NCBI RefSeq assembly: GCF_029360765.1
Contig: NZ_JARKNA010000001.1
Coordinates: 310,001 to 374,000 of the forward strand
Length of the DNA: 64,000 nucleotides
DNA from: Terrimonas pollutisoli
GTDB taxonomy: Bacteria; Bacteroidota; Bacteroidia; Chitinophagales; Chitinophagaceae
Direction: 5' to 3'
The translations under genes and the position numbers were made by a program. Positions 57,345 to 64,000 of the stretch are shown here, piece by piece (position 1 is the first letter of the stretch; every line of letters begins with the position of its first letter). Under the pieces are notes generated by a model. That model made no database searches and was not told the origin of the DNA. It was given only the letters and a program-made list of their open reading frames with translations.

Positions 57345-57379
57345 TCCGGGCGAAACATCCTTTTGCCCGGAGTTTTATT
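57345..57379 (+). terminator. Rho-independent terminator ending the glycoside-hydrolase operon
   Basis: TCCGGGCGAAA (57345-57355) pairs with TTTTGCCCGGA (57361-57371), an 11-bp stem with one G-T pair and loop CATCC, followed by GTTTTATT. It begins 7 nt after the DUF4861 stop codon. Confidence 0.88.
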
Positions 57380-57445
57380 GGCTGAAATCTTTGCTGCCTG
57401 TTACACACTTTTTAGCGAAAAGGATTATGCCATTATTTCAATAGG

Positions 57446-57480
57446 TGACCATCGTTTGATACAATGGTCATTTTTTTTTT
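57446..57480 (+). terminator. Second terminator, with ten-T tail
   Basis: TGACCAT (57446-57452) pairs with ATGGTCA (57464-57470), loop of 11 nt, followed by ten T residues. With the first hairpin it forms a double stop that insulates the PUL from the next region. Confidence 0.8.
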
Positions 57481-57647
57481 ACTTGTGTCAACGGTTAAAT
57501 TTTTCGTATTAAAAGCAGGAGGCAGATAAATATCCGCCCCCTCAATGTTTCCGTTTTTAAAAAACCATTAAATACGAAAAACCAATTATTCCACTACAAG
57601 TTCTTAGCCAGTTTATAAAGCATTTAATACCAGGTTTCGGGAATTGA

Positions 57648-57824
57648 AGGGTATGGAAAAAATTCCACAGGGTTTGGGATTATCTGCATGTCAGTAAAGA
57701 GGATCTTTCAATATTGTTGGTTCCCCGGATTACCTGTGGCGAAAAGGAATGGAAGAATGGAAATTGTATTGGCGCCTTAACATCCGATAGCTATCGTATT
57801 GAAATGGCGAAGACTAGATTTTAA
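57648..57824 (+). other. Open 58-codon segment without start, likely gene remnant
   Basis: After a TGA at 57645 a frame stays open to TAA 57822 and reads protein-like (KFHRVWDYLHVSKEDLSILL, VPRITCGEKEWKNGNCIGAL, then TSDSYRIEMAKTRF). There is no ATG or GTG near its beginning. It may be the last part of a lost gene or chance. The family is not recognised. The rest of 57481-57851 shows nothing. Confidence 0.35.
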
Positions 57825-57851
57825 AATCAAAATCGATTTTTCTTGAATTGA

Positions 57852-58490
57852 ATGTTGGAGCGACATAAATTTACGTTTAGCGGAAATTTTATGGCAGCAC
57901 TCTATTGGACTGAAGACTCCATTTTAAATAATCAGACCGACAAAACTTCACCTGCAGATATTTTTGCAGCATTTTGTGAAGCTATTGGAAAATATTTTGA
58001 GCACAAAGGCTTTAGGTATACAAGAAGTAGACCTCGTATTAGGTTTGAAACTGATGACTTATTTCTTGATATTAATTTTTGGAGTTTTCGAACCAATATG
58101 GCAGGATTGTATGTTACTGTTGAAATACTGCCATATGTTGGCTCAAAAAAACTAAAGAAGTGGATTAAAGAAAATAAAATGGGAAGAAACGAGTTTATTT
58201 TTGCACCACTTCGCTATGGCTTTCGAACTATAAACGTTTATGGTATATCTCATGAGGCATTTGGAAAACTTATAAATCAAATAGAAAGTTTAATTAGTTC
58301 TCAAATAAATATTGTCAATAACGAAGAATTTATTGACAGTTTATTTATGAATGATTGTCGAGGCACAATACGTGATAATTTTGCTTGCTATTTAGCAATG
58401 ACTAGGGATAACAGGTTAACTAATTACATTGAAGACAACATCGTTGGTGTCGGCTCACCTTTAAGTTTCAATTTGAAAAACTTCCGCTAG
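57852..58490 (+). CDS. Hypothetical 212-aa protein
   Basis: Complete ORF with no signal peptide. It has an N-terminal KYFEHKGFRYTRSRPRIRF segment followed by LFLDINFWSFRTNMAGLYVT, reminiscent of DUF4304-type proteins in which a helix and sheet are built around a YxxxR motif; that similarity is weak. The C-terminal third has no recognised features. The gene is clearly more AT-rich than its neighbours, as is common for recently acquired DNA. An AAAATCGATTTT palindrome lies just upstream (57830-57841). Confidence 0.55.
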   Translation: MLERHKFTFSGNFMAALYWTEDSILNNQTDKTSPADIFAAFCEAIGKYFEHKGFRYTRSRPRIRFETDDLFLDINFWSFRTNMAGLYVTVEILPYVGSKKLKKWIKENKMGRNEFIFAPLRYGFRTINVYGISHEAFGKLINQIESLISSQINIVNNEEFIDSLFMNDCRGTIRDNFACYLAMTRDNRLTNYIEDNIVGVGSPLSFNLKNFR

Positions 58491-58664
58491 GCTCGCAAAA
58501 ATGGCGGCTTGCGGATCGTGTCTTTCCTCGTCCGGTTCGCTATTGAGCTACATATCCAACTAACGAATTACTATCAGAAAAAAAATATCTTGAGCTTTTA
58601 ATCAATCATCGGCACCGGTTAGCCAGGGAAGCTGCTACTTTAAAGACGCTACCAGCCAGACAAA

Positions 58665-59666
58665 CTAATTGACCTTAACAACAACTTTACCCTTTGCACG
58701 ACCCGCTTCTACATAAGACATAGCTTCATTAGTTTGTTCAAAGGGAAACACTTTATCCATAACCGGTTTTATGACACCCGACTCTATTAGTTTTGTTATT
58801 TGACTTAGCTGTTCGCCTTCTGCTCTCATAAAAAGAAAAGAAAAGTTTACACCAAGACGGTTTGTTTTTTTCCTGATTCCGGCACTCAAAAATTTCAATA
58901 TTATTTTCAAAAACCAATTCGCATTGATCTCTAGCCCAAAATCAGGGTCGGGCGGACCGGAGATAGAAATAACTTTTCCACCAGTCTTTACTACCTTCAG
59001 TGATTTTTCGAGTGTCTTTGTATCCTGACTATTCAGCACCACATCGTAATCTTTCAGTATTGTTTCAAAATCCTCTTTTTTGTAATCAATTATAATATCT
59101 GCACCCAAACTTTTTACCAAATCAATATTTGCGGTACTTGTTGTTGTAGCCACAGTAGCACCCAAATGTTTCGCCAACTGAATGGCGAATGTGCCTACAC
59201 CACCGGAGCCTGCCTGGATGAAAACCTTTTGCCCTTTTTTCAAATTCGCTTTTTCAACTAGTGCCTGCCAGGCTGTTAAACCCACCAGGGGTATAGAAGC
59301 GGCTTCTTCCATAGAGAGGTTTTTAGGCTTAATGGCAACATCATTTTCATTCATGGAAATGAATTCTGCAAAAGTCCCAATCCGATGGTCTGCAGGTCTT
59401 GCATAAACCTCATCACCAACTTTGAATTTGCTGACATTTGAACCAACTTTCGTTACAACACCTGACACATCATGCCCCATGGTAAATGGAGTTTTATAAG
59501 GCAAAATCATTTTGAATTCACCATTTCTGATTTTTGAATCCAGAAGGTTCACACCTGCTGCATGTACCTGAACCAAAATATCAGTTTCTTTTACAACCGG
59601 GTCTGCTATTTCAGTTAGTTGCAATTTTTCTTTTTTGCCGTAGCGATTAACAATAAATGCTTTCAT
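58665..59666 (-). CDS. NADP-dependent quinone-oxidoreductase-like MDR enzyme
   Basis: A 333-aa medium-chain dehydrogenase/reductase without zinc ligands, of the quinone oxidoreductase group. N-terminal KAFIVNRYGKKEKLQLTEI and VHAAGVNLLDSKIRNGEF; GHDVSGVVTKVGSNVSKFKV; cofactor loop IQAGSGGVGTFAIQLAKHLG; closing PFEQTNEAMSYVEAGRAKGK. The reduced-carbonyl substrate is not known. It is the last gene of a four-gene minus-strand operon behind the HxlR divergent promoter. The stop at 58665 is followed by AT-rich DNA without a clear terminator. Confidence 0.9.
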   Translation of the reverse strand: MKAFIVNRYGKKEKLQLTEIADPVVKETDILVQVHAAGVNLLDSKIRNGEFKMILPYKTPFTMGHDVSGVVTKVGSNVSKFKVGDEVYARPADHRIGTFAEFISMNENDVAIKPKNLSMEEAASIPLVGLTAWQALVEKANLKKGQKVFIQAGSGGVGTFAIQLAKHLGATVATTTSTANIDLVKSLGADIIIDYKKEDFETILKDYDVVLNSQDTKTLEKSLKVVKTGGKVISISGPPDPDFGLEINANWFLKIILKFLSAGIRKKTNRLGVNFSFLFMRAEGEQLSQITKLIESGVIKPVMDKVFPFEQTNEAMSYVEAGRAKGKVVVKVN

Positions 59667-59696
59667 GCTCTGAATTTTTCTTTTTTGCTTTGTTCT

Positions 59697-60614
59697 TTAT
59701 TTTGCTAAAAACGCCAATACACTTTTTACAAATTCTTCGTGATATTGAAATATGCCACCATGCCCGGCATCTTTATAAATAATGATTTCTGAATTAGAAA
59801 GGCGCTTATTTAAATCATAAGTATTACTACTCGGAACCATTCTGTCGTTATCACCATTTGCTACTAATACGGGTTGTTTAATTACTGATAGATCTTGTGG
59901 TGCTTGTAGTCCCCAGGCATGAATAGCTTTTAGCTGTCTTTGGAAGTTGCCAATTTTCATCTTTTCATCACGATTTTCTTTGCGTTCCTTTAACCGGATT
60001 AAAAATTCCTTCGCTGATTTCTTTCCATTTTCGTTTCTATTAAAAAAAAGATAGGTTTTAGCGTCTTTAAAACTAAATAAGCCTCTTAGTATATCCTGGT
60101 AAGTAATTCTTGTAACATTTTTTATTCCTTCTCCTCCGGCAGGGCCAGAGCCGGTTAGTATAGCTTTACGAACAAGCTGTGGTTCCTGGAGTAATATTTC
60201 CTGAGAGATAAAACCACCCAATGAAAAGCCAACCAAATCAACTTTTTCATAGCCTAACGCATGAATAAAAGCTCTTGCATCTGTGGCCATTTCTGCAATG
60301 GTTTTTGGCGTTTTACCTTTGGTAGCACCTACACCTCGATTATCAAAAGCGATTATCTGATGTTGTGAAGCAATGCCATCTATAATTCTTGGATCGCAGT
60401 TATCCATTGTGGCAGCTAAATGGTTTAGAAAAATAATTGGTATGCCCGAATTATTTTCTCCAAGTTTTCTATAAAAGAATTTTGTTCCGTTTACATCTGT
60501 GGATTCTGTTTTTACATTTTGATATCTCATAATTGTTGATTTATTTAATTGTGAGAATACATTAATAAAAGTCGTTAAGGCCACTATTAATAATAAACTA
60601 TATTTTATGTTCAT
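59697..60614 (-). CDS. Alpha/beta-hydrolase
   Basis: A 305-aa hydrolase with the full catalytic set: nucleophile Ser in DLVGFSLGGFISQEIL, Asp in LVANGDNDRMVPSS, and His in KDAGHGGIFQYHEEF. The oxyanion region is IIFLNHLAATMDNCDPRIID. The N-terminus has a hydrophobic segment (YSLLLIVALTTFINVFSQ), so it may be exported; an internal ATG at 60530 (MRYQNVKTES) would instead give a cytoplasmic protein, which suits its metabolic neighbours better. The position of the start decides where it acts. It is 30 nt upstream of the MDR gene on the same strand. Confidence 0.87.
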   Translation of the reverse strand: MNIKYSLLLIVALTTFINVFSQLNKSTIMRYQNVKTESTDVNGTKFFYRKLGENNSGIPIIFLNHLAATMDNCDPRIIDGIASQHQIIAFDNRGVGATKGKTPKTIAEMATDARAFIHALGYEKVDLVGFSLGGFISQEILLQEPQLVRKAILTGSGPAGGEGIKNVTRITYQDILRGLFSFKDAKTYLFFNRNENGKKSAKEFLIRLKERKENRDEKMKIGNFQRQLKAIHAWGLQAPQDLSVIKQPVLVANGDNDRMVPSSNTYDLNKRLSNSEIIIYKDAGHGGIFQYHEEFVKSVLAFLAK

Positions 60615-60642
60615 TTTTCCTTTTGAATTTTGTTATTCTTTA

Positions 60643-61638
60643 CTATCGTCCGGATTTATTCGTTGGAAGATCACCTATATGACCCGTGTTCAGTGCTTGA
60701 GCGTACTTCTCCCGATTCAATAAAGGGAGCTCTCCGGTAGCTGCTGTAGTAGCAATGTAGTCGAGCATCAGATGTTGGGCTTCTTTTGATTGATCTCTCA
60801 CGAGAAACTCAGCATGCTCAAGTTGTAAACCTTTTTCAATATACATTGAACTACCAAAGTATACAGATCGCTTAATAGCCCCGAGAGACTTCTTTGAACG
60901 GCGACTCAAATATTCTGCCCGCTCTATTGAGCGTTCAAGCACCTTATTCTGTGGTACTACTTCATCAACCGCCCCAAGTGCAAGAGCCTCTGCTGGCGTA
61001 AACGGCCTACCTTCAAGAATAGCATTTAAAGACTGCTGCATGCCAATTAAGCGAGGCAATCGTTGAGACCCTCCGCCACCCGGAGTAAGTGTGAGCAGTA
61101 CTTCCGTTAATCCGATTACAAAGTCCCCGTCTGCCATGATGCGAATATCACATGCCCACGCCAATTCTGCACCGATTGCCAGAGCGGTACCATTAAGAGC
61201 AGCAATGAATATGGTGCCACTTGCATTCATTTTCAGGAATGTCGCATGCATGTTATCTAATTGCAAAAGTGTCTTGAGTTTTGTCATTCCAGCAAGTGAT
61301 CTGACAATAGGTATTTTATTAATTAGTCTCGCCATGCGTGAAACAACTCCTGCAAAGCCTGTATTGATAGGAGGGAATCCTACACCGCCCTGTTGTAGCC
61401 AGGTAACATCGGAGTGGCTCAGGAACCGATCCGGATGAGTGCCTGTGAACACAACGGCACGAATGTTCGGGTCCCGGTCTGCTCTATCAACCAACTCTTT
61501 CAATTGCCTGGCAATCTCTTGATCCAACAATGCATGAGGACCACCGTCGATACGGGCAACGAGTATCGCTCCATGGTTTTCGGTATTGATGTTACCATTG
61601 GGCTGAGTGGACTTGCCACTATTCATTTTACTTTGCAT
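60643..61638 (-). CDS. Enoyl-CoA hydratase/isomerase family protein
   Basis: A 331-aa crotonase-fold protein. CoA-binding and oxyanion parts are AVVFTGTHPDRFLSHSDVTW and ALNGTALAIGAELAWACDIR. The active-site region LTEVLLTLTPGGGGSQRLPR holds the Glu used by hydratases. The C-terminal helices (RPFTPAEALALGAVDEVVPQ and AEYLSRRSKKSLGAIKRSVY) are complete. The N-terminal 25 residues (MNSGKSTQPNGNIN) are a non-conserved extension. The substrate is a CoA thioester of unknown identity. It lies between the SDR and hydrolase genes with short spacers. Confidence 0.88.
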   Translation of the reverse strand: MQSKMNSGKSTQPNGNINTENHGAILVARIDGGPHALLDQEIARQLKELVDRADRDPNIRAVVFTGTHPDRFLSHSDVTWLQQGGVGFPPINTGFAGVVSRMARLINKIPIVRSLAGMTKLKTLLQLDNMHATFLKMNASGTIFIAALNGTALAIGAELAWACDIRIMADGDFVIGLTEVLLTLTPGGGGSQRLPRLIGMQQSLNAILEGRPFTPAEALALGAVDEVVPQNKVLERSIERAEYLSRRSKKSLGAIKRSVYFGSSMYIEKGLQLEHAEFLVRDQSKEAQHLMLDYIATTAATGELPLLNREKYAQALNTGHIGDLPTNKSGR

Positions 61639-61662
61639 TGCTTCCCTATTCTAAGTTTTATT

Positions 61663-62463
61663 TTAAAATTTGTTTAATTTTTTAAGAACTCCTTTTTCTA
61701 AAATACCATAGGCGAAGTGCTGCAAATTGATCAAGGCAGAAGTGCCCTTACCAACAATGTTCCTGAACTTAGGCTTATCAGTTTGAACCACTTTAAGCAC
61801 TTTCCCTACAACAATTGAAGGGTCTTCGGCTTGTTCTACTAAGTCATTAGTGAATTTTTCAATTTTACCCCTTAACGTATTGTAATCTTCAATTTTCGTT
61901 AAAGGCGAAGATGAATTATCTAAAATGCTTGTTTTAAAAGCAGAAGGTTCAATCATAGAAACACTAATATTAAACTCATTCAATTCATAACGTAATGATT
62001 TGAAATACCCTTCCAATGCGTGTTTTGAAGCAGCATAGTAAGCGGCATTAGGAAATGAAACAAGCCCTACAATTGAACCTACAGTTACTATTTTACCGGA
62101 TTTTTGTTTTCTAAAAAATGGCAATACAGCATTAGTTACCTTTATAGTTCCCCAAAAGTTAGTTTCCAATTGTTGCCTGCCTAACTGAATGGGCGTTTCC
62201 TCTGCAATACCCGACACTAAAAAACCTGCATTATTGATTAGAATATCCAAACGACTTATTTCTTTGAATATCCTTTCTGAAAAAGTATTAATTGACTGCT
62301 CTGAATCAAGGTCTAATGCAATCATTTTGAAGGGTAACGTTGTCGCATACTTTTCAGGGTTTCGGCTTGTGCCAATTACATTGTAACCCTTTTTGTGTAG
62401 CTCGTTTGCGACTAACAAACCAAAGCCTGATGATGCTCCTGTTACTAAAATATTTTGTTTCAT
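61663..62463 (-). CDS. Short-chain dehydrogenase/reductase (SDR)
   Basis: A 266-aa classical SDR oxidoreductase. Cofactor loop TGASSGFG at residues 7-14; NNAG motif in LDILINNAGFLVSG; active-site Ser in TVGSIVGLVSFPNAA; Tyr-x-x-x-Lys in AAYYAASKHALEGYFKSLRY. The C-terminal third (AFKTSILDNSSSPLTKIEDY) is variable and would bind the substrate. It is the first gene of the minus-strand operon, directly opposite the HxlR gene. Its promoter appears to be at 62515-62522 and to overlap one operator half. Probable cytoplasmic role in aldehyde or ketone reduction. Confidence 0.91.
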   Translation of the reverse strand: MKQNILVTGASSGFGLLVANELHKKGYNVIGTSRNPEKYATTLPFKMIALDLDSEQSINTFSERIFKEISRLDILINNAGFLVSGIAEETPIQLGRQQLETNFWGTIKVTNAVLPFFRKQKSGKIVTVGSIVGLVSFPNAAYYAASKHALEGYFKSLRYELNEFNISVSMIEPSAFKTSILDNSSSPLTKIEDYNTLRGKIEKFTNDLVEQAEDPSIVVGKVLKVVQTDKPKFRNIVGKGTSALINLQHFAYGILEKGVLKKLNKF

Positions 62464-62489
62464 TTCTTTTTGTTTAAATAGTTAATCTG

Positions 62490-62497
62490 TATATTTG
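62490..62497 (+). promoter_or_regulatory. -7 element TATATTTG of the hxlR promoter
   Basis: Matches the Bacteroidota TAnnTTTG -7 consensus and points at the HxlR gene. TTTTG about 17 nt upstream could serve as -33. It abuts the first palindrome (62498-62512), so a bound repressor would sit on the transcription start. Confidence 0.55.
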
Positions 62498-62512
62498 CTT
62501 GCATTTTGCAAG
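62498..62512. promoter_or_regulatory. Operator-like palindrome 1 (CTTGCATTTTGCAAG)
   Basis: Perfect 15-bp palindrome around TTT, sharing the CTTGCA/TGCAAG arms with palindrome 2. Centre-to-centre distance to palindrome 2 is 32 bp, three helical turns, so both would face the same side of the DNA. Likely HxlR binding site. Confidence 0.7.
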
Positions 62513-62514
62513 TG

Positions 62515-62522
62515 CAAATATA
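62515..62522 (-). promoter_or_regulatory. -7 element TATATTTG of the SDR operon promoter
   Basis: On the minus strand the sequence reads TATATTTG, the Bacteroidota -7 consensus, directed at the SDR gene 52 nt away. A TTG -33 candidate lies 18 nt upstream inside palindrome 2. Confidence 0.55.
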
Positions 62523-62524
62523 GC

Positions 62525-62549
62525 AATTACTTGCAAAATGCAAGTAATT
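62525..62549. promoter_or_regulatory. Operator-like palindrome 2 (25 bp)
   Basis: AATTACTTGCA (62525-62535), AAA, TGCAAGTAATT (62539-62549): perfect 11-bp arms. It covers the probable -33 of the minus-strand operon and the leader of the HxlR gene, the expected position for autoregulatory and operon-repressing HxlR binding. Confidence 0.75.
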
Positions 62550-62565
62550 TTAAAATATTTTTTTT

Positions 62566-62979
62566 ATGAAATCGAAAAAAAGGTCAGATTGTCCCGTTTG
62601 TAGTTCGCTTGATGCATGGGGAGATAAGTGGTCCCTGTTGATTATCAGGGACCTGATGTCTGCAAAAGAGTGCACTTATGGCGATTTTCTAAAAGCCCCG
62701 GAACGTATAGCAACGAATATTCTGGCTTCAAGGTTAAAGGAACTTGAAGAAAACAAGATCATTGAAAAATTAGATCATCCGGATAGCAAAGCAAAGGTGT
62801 TATACAGGTTAACCAAAAAAGGCATCGACTTGCTTCCTGTAATGGTTGAAATAAACTTATGGGCTGAAAAATATTTCCCTATACCGGCTGACAAGAAAGC
62901 AATGTTGAAAGAGGTGAAAAAGGATAAGGCTGCATTTATTAAGTCAATGACTAAAGTATTGGAGAGACAAGGTAATTAG
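62566..62979 (+). CDS. HxlR-family transcriptional regulator
   Basis: A 137-aa winged-helix DNA-binding protein of the HxlR type. It opens DCPVCSSLDAWGDKWSLLII, the typical N-terminal Cys-Pro-x-x motif and helix, then RDLMSAKECTYGDFLKAPER, the recognition helix IATNILASRLKELEENKIIE and the wing KVLYRLTKKGIDLLPVMVEI. The N-terminal Cys may sense reactive electrophiles, as in some relatives. It is divergent from the SDR operon, with operator-like palindromes in the shared 102-bp gap. It should act as a dimeric repressor controlled by the toxic or signal molecule that the operon detoxifies. Confidence 0.93.
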   Translation: MKSKKRSDCPVCSSLDAWGDKWSLLIIRDLMSAKECTYGDFLKAPERIATNILASRLKELEENKIIEKLDHPDSKAKVLYRLTKKGIDLLPVMVEINLWAEKYFPIPADKKAMLKEVKKDKAAFIKSMTKVLERQGN

Positions 62980-63308
62980 ATAATTTATTATTAAGCATTT
63001 CCAACACCTAAGAAACTAAATAACTAAACAAAAAAGAAAAACAGCAGCTAACAAACCCATCAAGTGGGGCTTGGCATCCAAACATCAGCTATTTGCTACT
63101 GTCAGCAGTAGTTCGGGGCAGACGAATAAAGCCCGGCAAAAGTTCTTAACTTCATCGACAAGCAAAACCAAGCTTCGGTTTCTAAAATATTCCACCGCAG
63201 CAATACCTGACCGTTGTATTTGTAAAGACATCAAAAGATTTTTTCGAAATCAATGGAAAACAGAATAAAACGGCTGCTCTAACATGCGCAAGCAAAAAAT
63301 TTTACCAT
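62980..63308. other. Intergenic region before the VOC gene
   Basis: No recognised gene. A 65-codon ORF at 63071 has low-complexity, basic composition and looks accidental. Directly ahead of the VOC start a frame is open for about 35 codons (VVFVKTSKDFFEINGKQNKT) but has no start codon or export signal. Confidence 0.4.
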
Positions 63309-63713
63309 ATGTCTTCGGGTAACCCGGTTATATCAGTTATGCTGGCAGTCGTAAGTACACCCACAGCTGTTAAATGGTATAAGACGGCTCTCGGCGCTAT
63401 TGAATTATGGAACCTTGGTTCGGTAGCTGGTTTAGAGATTGAGGGAGCAGTCTTTTTTGTAGGTGAGCCGGCAAAGAATGGATGGGAAAGCCCTGAAAGG
63501 CTGGGTATAACATCAGCACGAATAGAAGTGTTTTGTGATGATCCGGATGCATTTATAGATCGTGCTGTGAAAGCAGGTGCAAATGGTAGCCTTGATAAAA
63601 TAAAAAATCACGAGGCGCCATGGGGCATTCATAGACAAGGAGGATTTATTGATCCTTTCGGGCATATCTGGTTGGTAGGGGACAAATCTCCTTTAAATCC
63701 TTTTCCTCAATGA
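63309..63713 (+). CDS. VOC (glyoxalase/bleomycin-resistance fold) protein
   Basis: A 134-aa single-domain VOC protein: the first beta-alpha-beta-beta unit (VISVMLAVVSTPTAVKWYKT then ALGAIELWNLGS), EGAVFFVGEPA, the second module (ARIEVFCDDPDAFIDRAVKA) and the closing FIDPFGHIWLVGDK. A metal-ligand Glu and His are possible in IEVFCDD and GHIWLVG. The class covers glyoxalases, dioxygenases and drug-binding proteins, so exact action is open. ATG 63309 gives a domain of normal length; the frame is open further upstream but without a start. It is followed by the probable AraC regulator. Confidence 0.85.
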   Translation: MSSGNPVISVMLAVVSTPTAVKWYKTALGAIELWNLGSVAGLEIEGAVFFVGEPAKNGWESPERLGITSARIEVFCDDPDAFIDRAVKAGANGSLDKIKNHEAPWGIHRQGGFIDPFGHIWLVGDKSPLNPFPQ

Positions 63714-63805
63714 AATGGTTCTCTTTTCATTTCATAACTTAGTGATGGCAGGCAACCGAAGCCTGCACACATGACGGCCGGACATAACAACATACATCAG
63801 GTGAA

Positions 63806-64000
63806 ATGAAATACTGGTACCAACAACCACATCGGTTGCTGTCAGCATATGTCAGAACGGTTTTGATACTGGAAGGATTTGTTGAAGCAGACCCGCCCGG
63901 ACTGCCACTTTTTACCAATGGCATGCCTGCTTTACTCTGCCGGACTGAAAAAGATCAGACAGGAAATGAGAACGTCATGCAATTAACCCTGTTTGGAAAA
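63806..64000 (+). CDS. Probable AraC-type regulator, 3' partial
   Basis: An ORF starting ATG 63806 runs off the window end after 65 codons. It begins MKYWYQQPHRLLSAYVRTVL then ILEGFVEADPPGLPLFTNGM, a pattern seen at the N-terminus of AraC-family regulators with a DUF6597-like sensor (an MxYxxxxPxxxLxxYVRxxxxxE helix-strand start). The DNA-binding half is outside the window, so the family call is tentative. Confidence 0.55.
   Translation, partial: MKYWYQQPHRLLSAYVRTVLILEGFVEADPPGLPLFTNGMPALLCRTEKDQTGNENVMQLTLFGK

Noticed and set aside
57830..57841. AAAATCGATTTT palindrome
   Set aside because: AT-rich palindrome just before a gene, but with no second box and no relation to a LacI gene nearby.
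63071..63268. 65-aa ORF
   Set aside because: Low-complexity, Lys/Ser-rich composition, no recognisable start context and no resemblance to a known protein.

Overview
The window looks like a stretch of a Bacteroidota chromosome, most likely a plant-glycan degrader of the Chitinophagaceae type. The evidence is a SusC/SusD pair, lipoproteins with short Bacteroidota-style lipoboxes, a type IX secretion C-terminal sorting domain, TAnnTTTG promoter elements, and dozens of secreted carbohydrate-active enzymes. No rRNA, tRNA, CRISPR array, phage or transposase gene was seen.

Layout. (1) 1-6895: the tail of a beta-helix/PDZ protein, then GH29, GH97 and GH43 enzymes, all on the plus strand. (2) 6900-12400: an accessory stretch with an SRPBCC protein, a lipoprotein, two orphan proteins (158 and 320 aa), a duplicated 59-aa minus-strand gene and two frameshifted small genes. 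(3) 12409-18627: a GH51 arabinofuranosidase, a minus-strand LacI regulator, a TonB-receptor pseudogene and a LacI remnant, then a plus-strand LacI regulator. (4) 18763-34242: the polysaccharide utilisation locus (PUL) core, with SusC, SusD, a TIG-domain surface lipoprotein, an alginate-lyase-fold lipoprotein and a 2479-aa multidomain alginate-lyase-fold protein carrying a T9SS signal. (5) 34565-57338: a long co-directional run of GH88, GH97, an MFS sugar porter, a ROK kinase, a GH28-like protein, a triple GH43, a second GH51, a serine hydrolase, a GH127 pseudogene, a heparinase II/III-like protein, GH43, an NTF2-like protein, an alpha/beta hydrolase, a KduD remnant and a DUF4861 protein, closed by two terminators. 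(6) 57852-64000: an unrelated region with a hypothetical protein, a four-gene minus-strand metabolic operon (SDR, enoyl-CoA hydratase, alpha/beta hydrolase, quinone-oxidoreductase-like) divergent from an HxlR regulator, a VOC protein and the start of a probable AraC-type regulator.

How it may work (inference). Surface lyases and hydrolases cut a polysaccharide rich in arabinose and uronic acid, with fucose and alpha-linked galactose or glucose side groups. SusC/SusD import the oligomers. Periplasmic GH51, GH43, GH29, GH97 and GH88 enzymes release monosaccharides, the MFS porter carries them inward, and the ROK kinase phosphorylates one of them. A type II arabinogalactan or pectic side chain would fit, but the sequence does not prove the substrate. 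Control appears to be by LacI regulators; no HTCS or ECF-sigma regulator is seen.

The most striking feature beyond the PUL is the number of broken genes that keep a beginning and an end but have lost the middle (GH127, KduD, a LacI copy, possibly a GH97-like gene), together with other remnants (GH29 tail, TonB receptor). The most promising undescribed item is the twice-present 59-aa gene, whose two copies differ mostly at synonymous sites.
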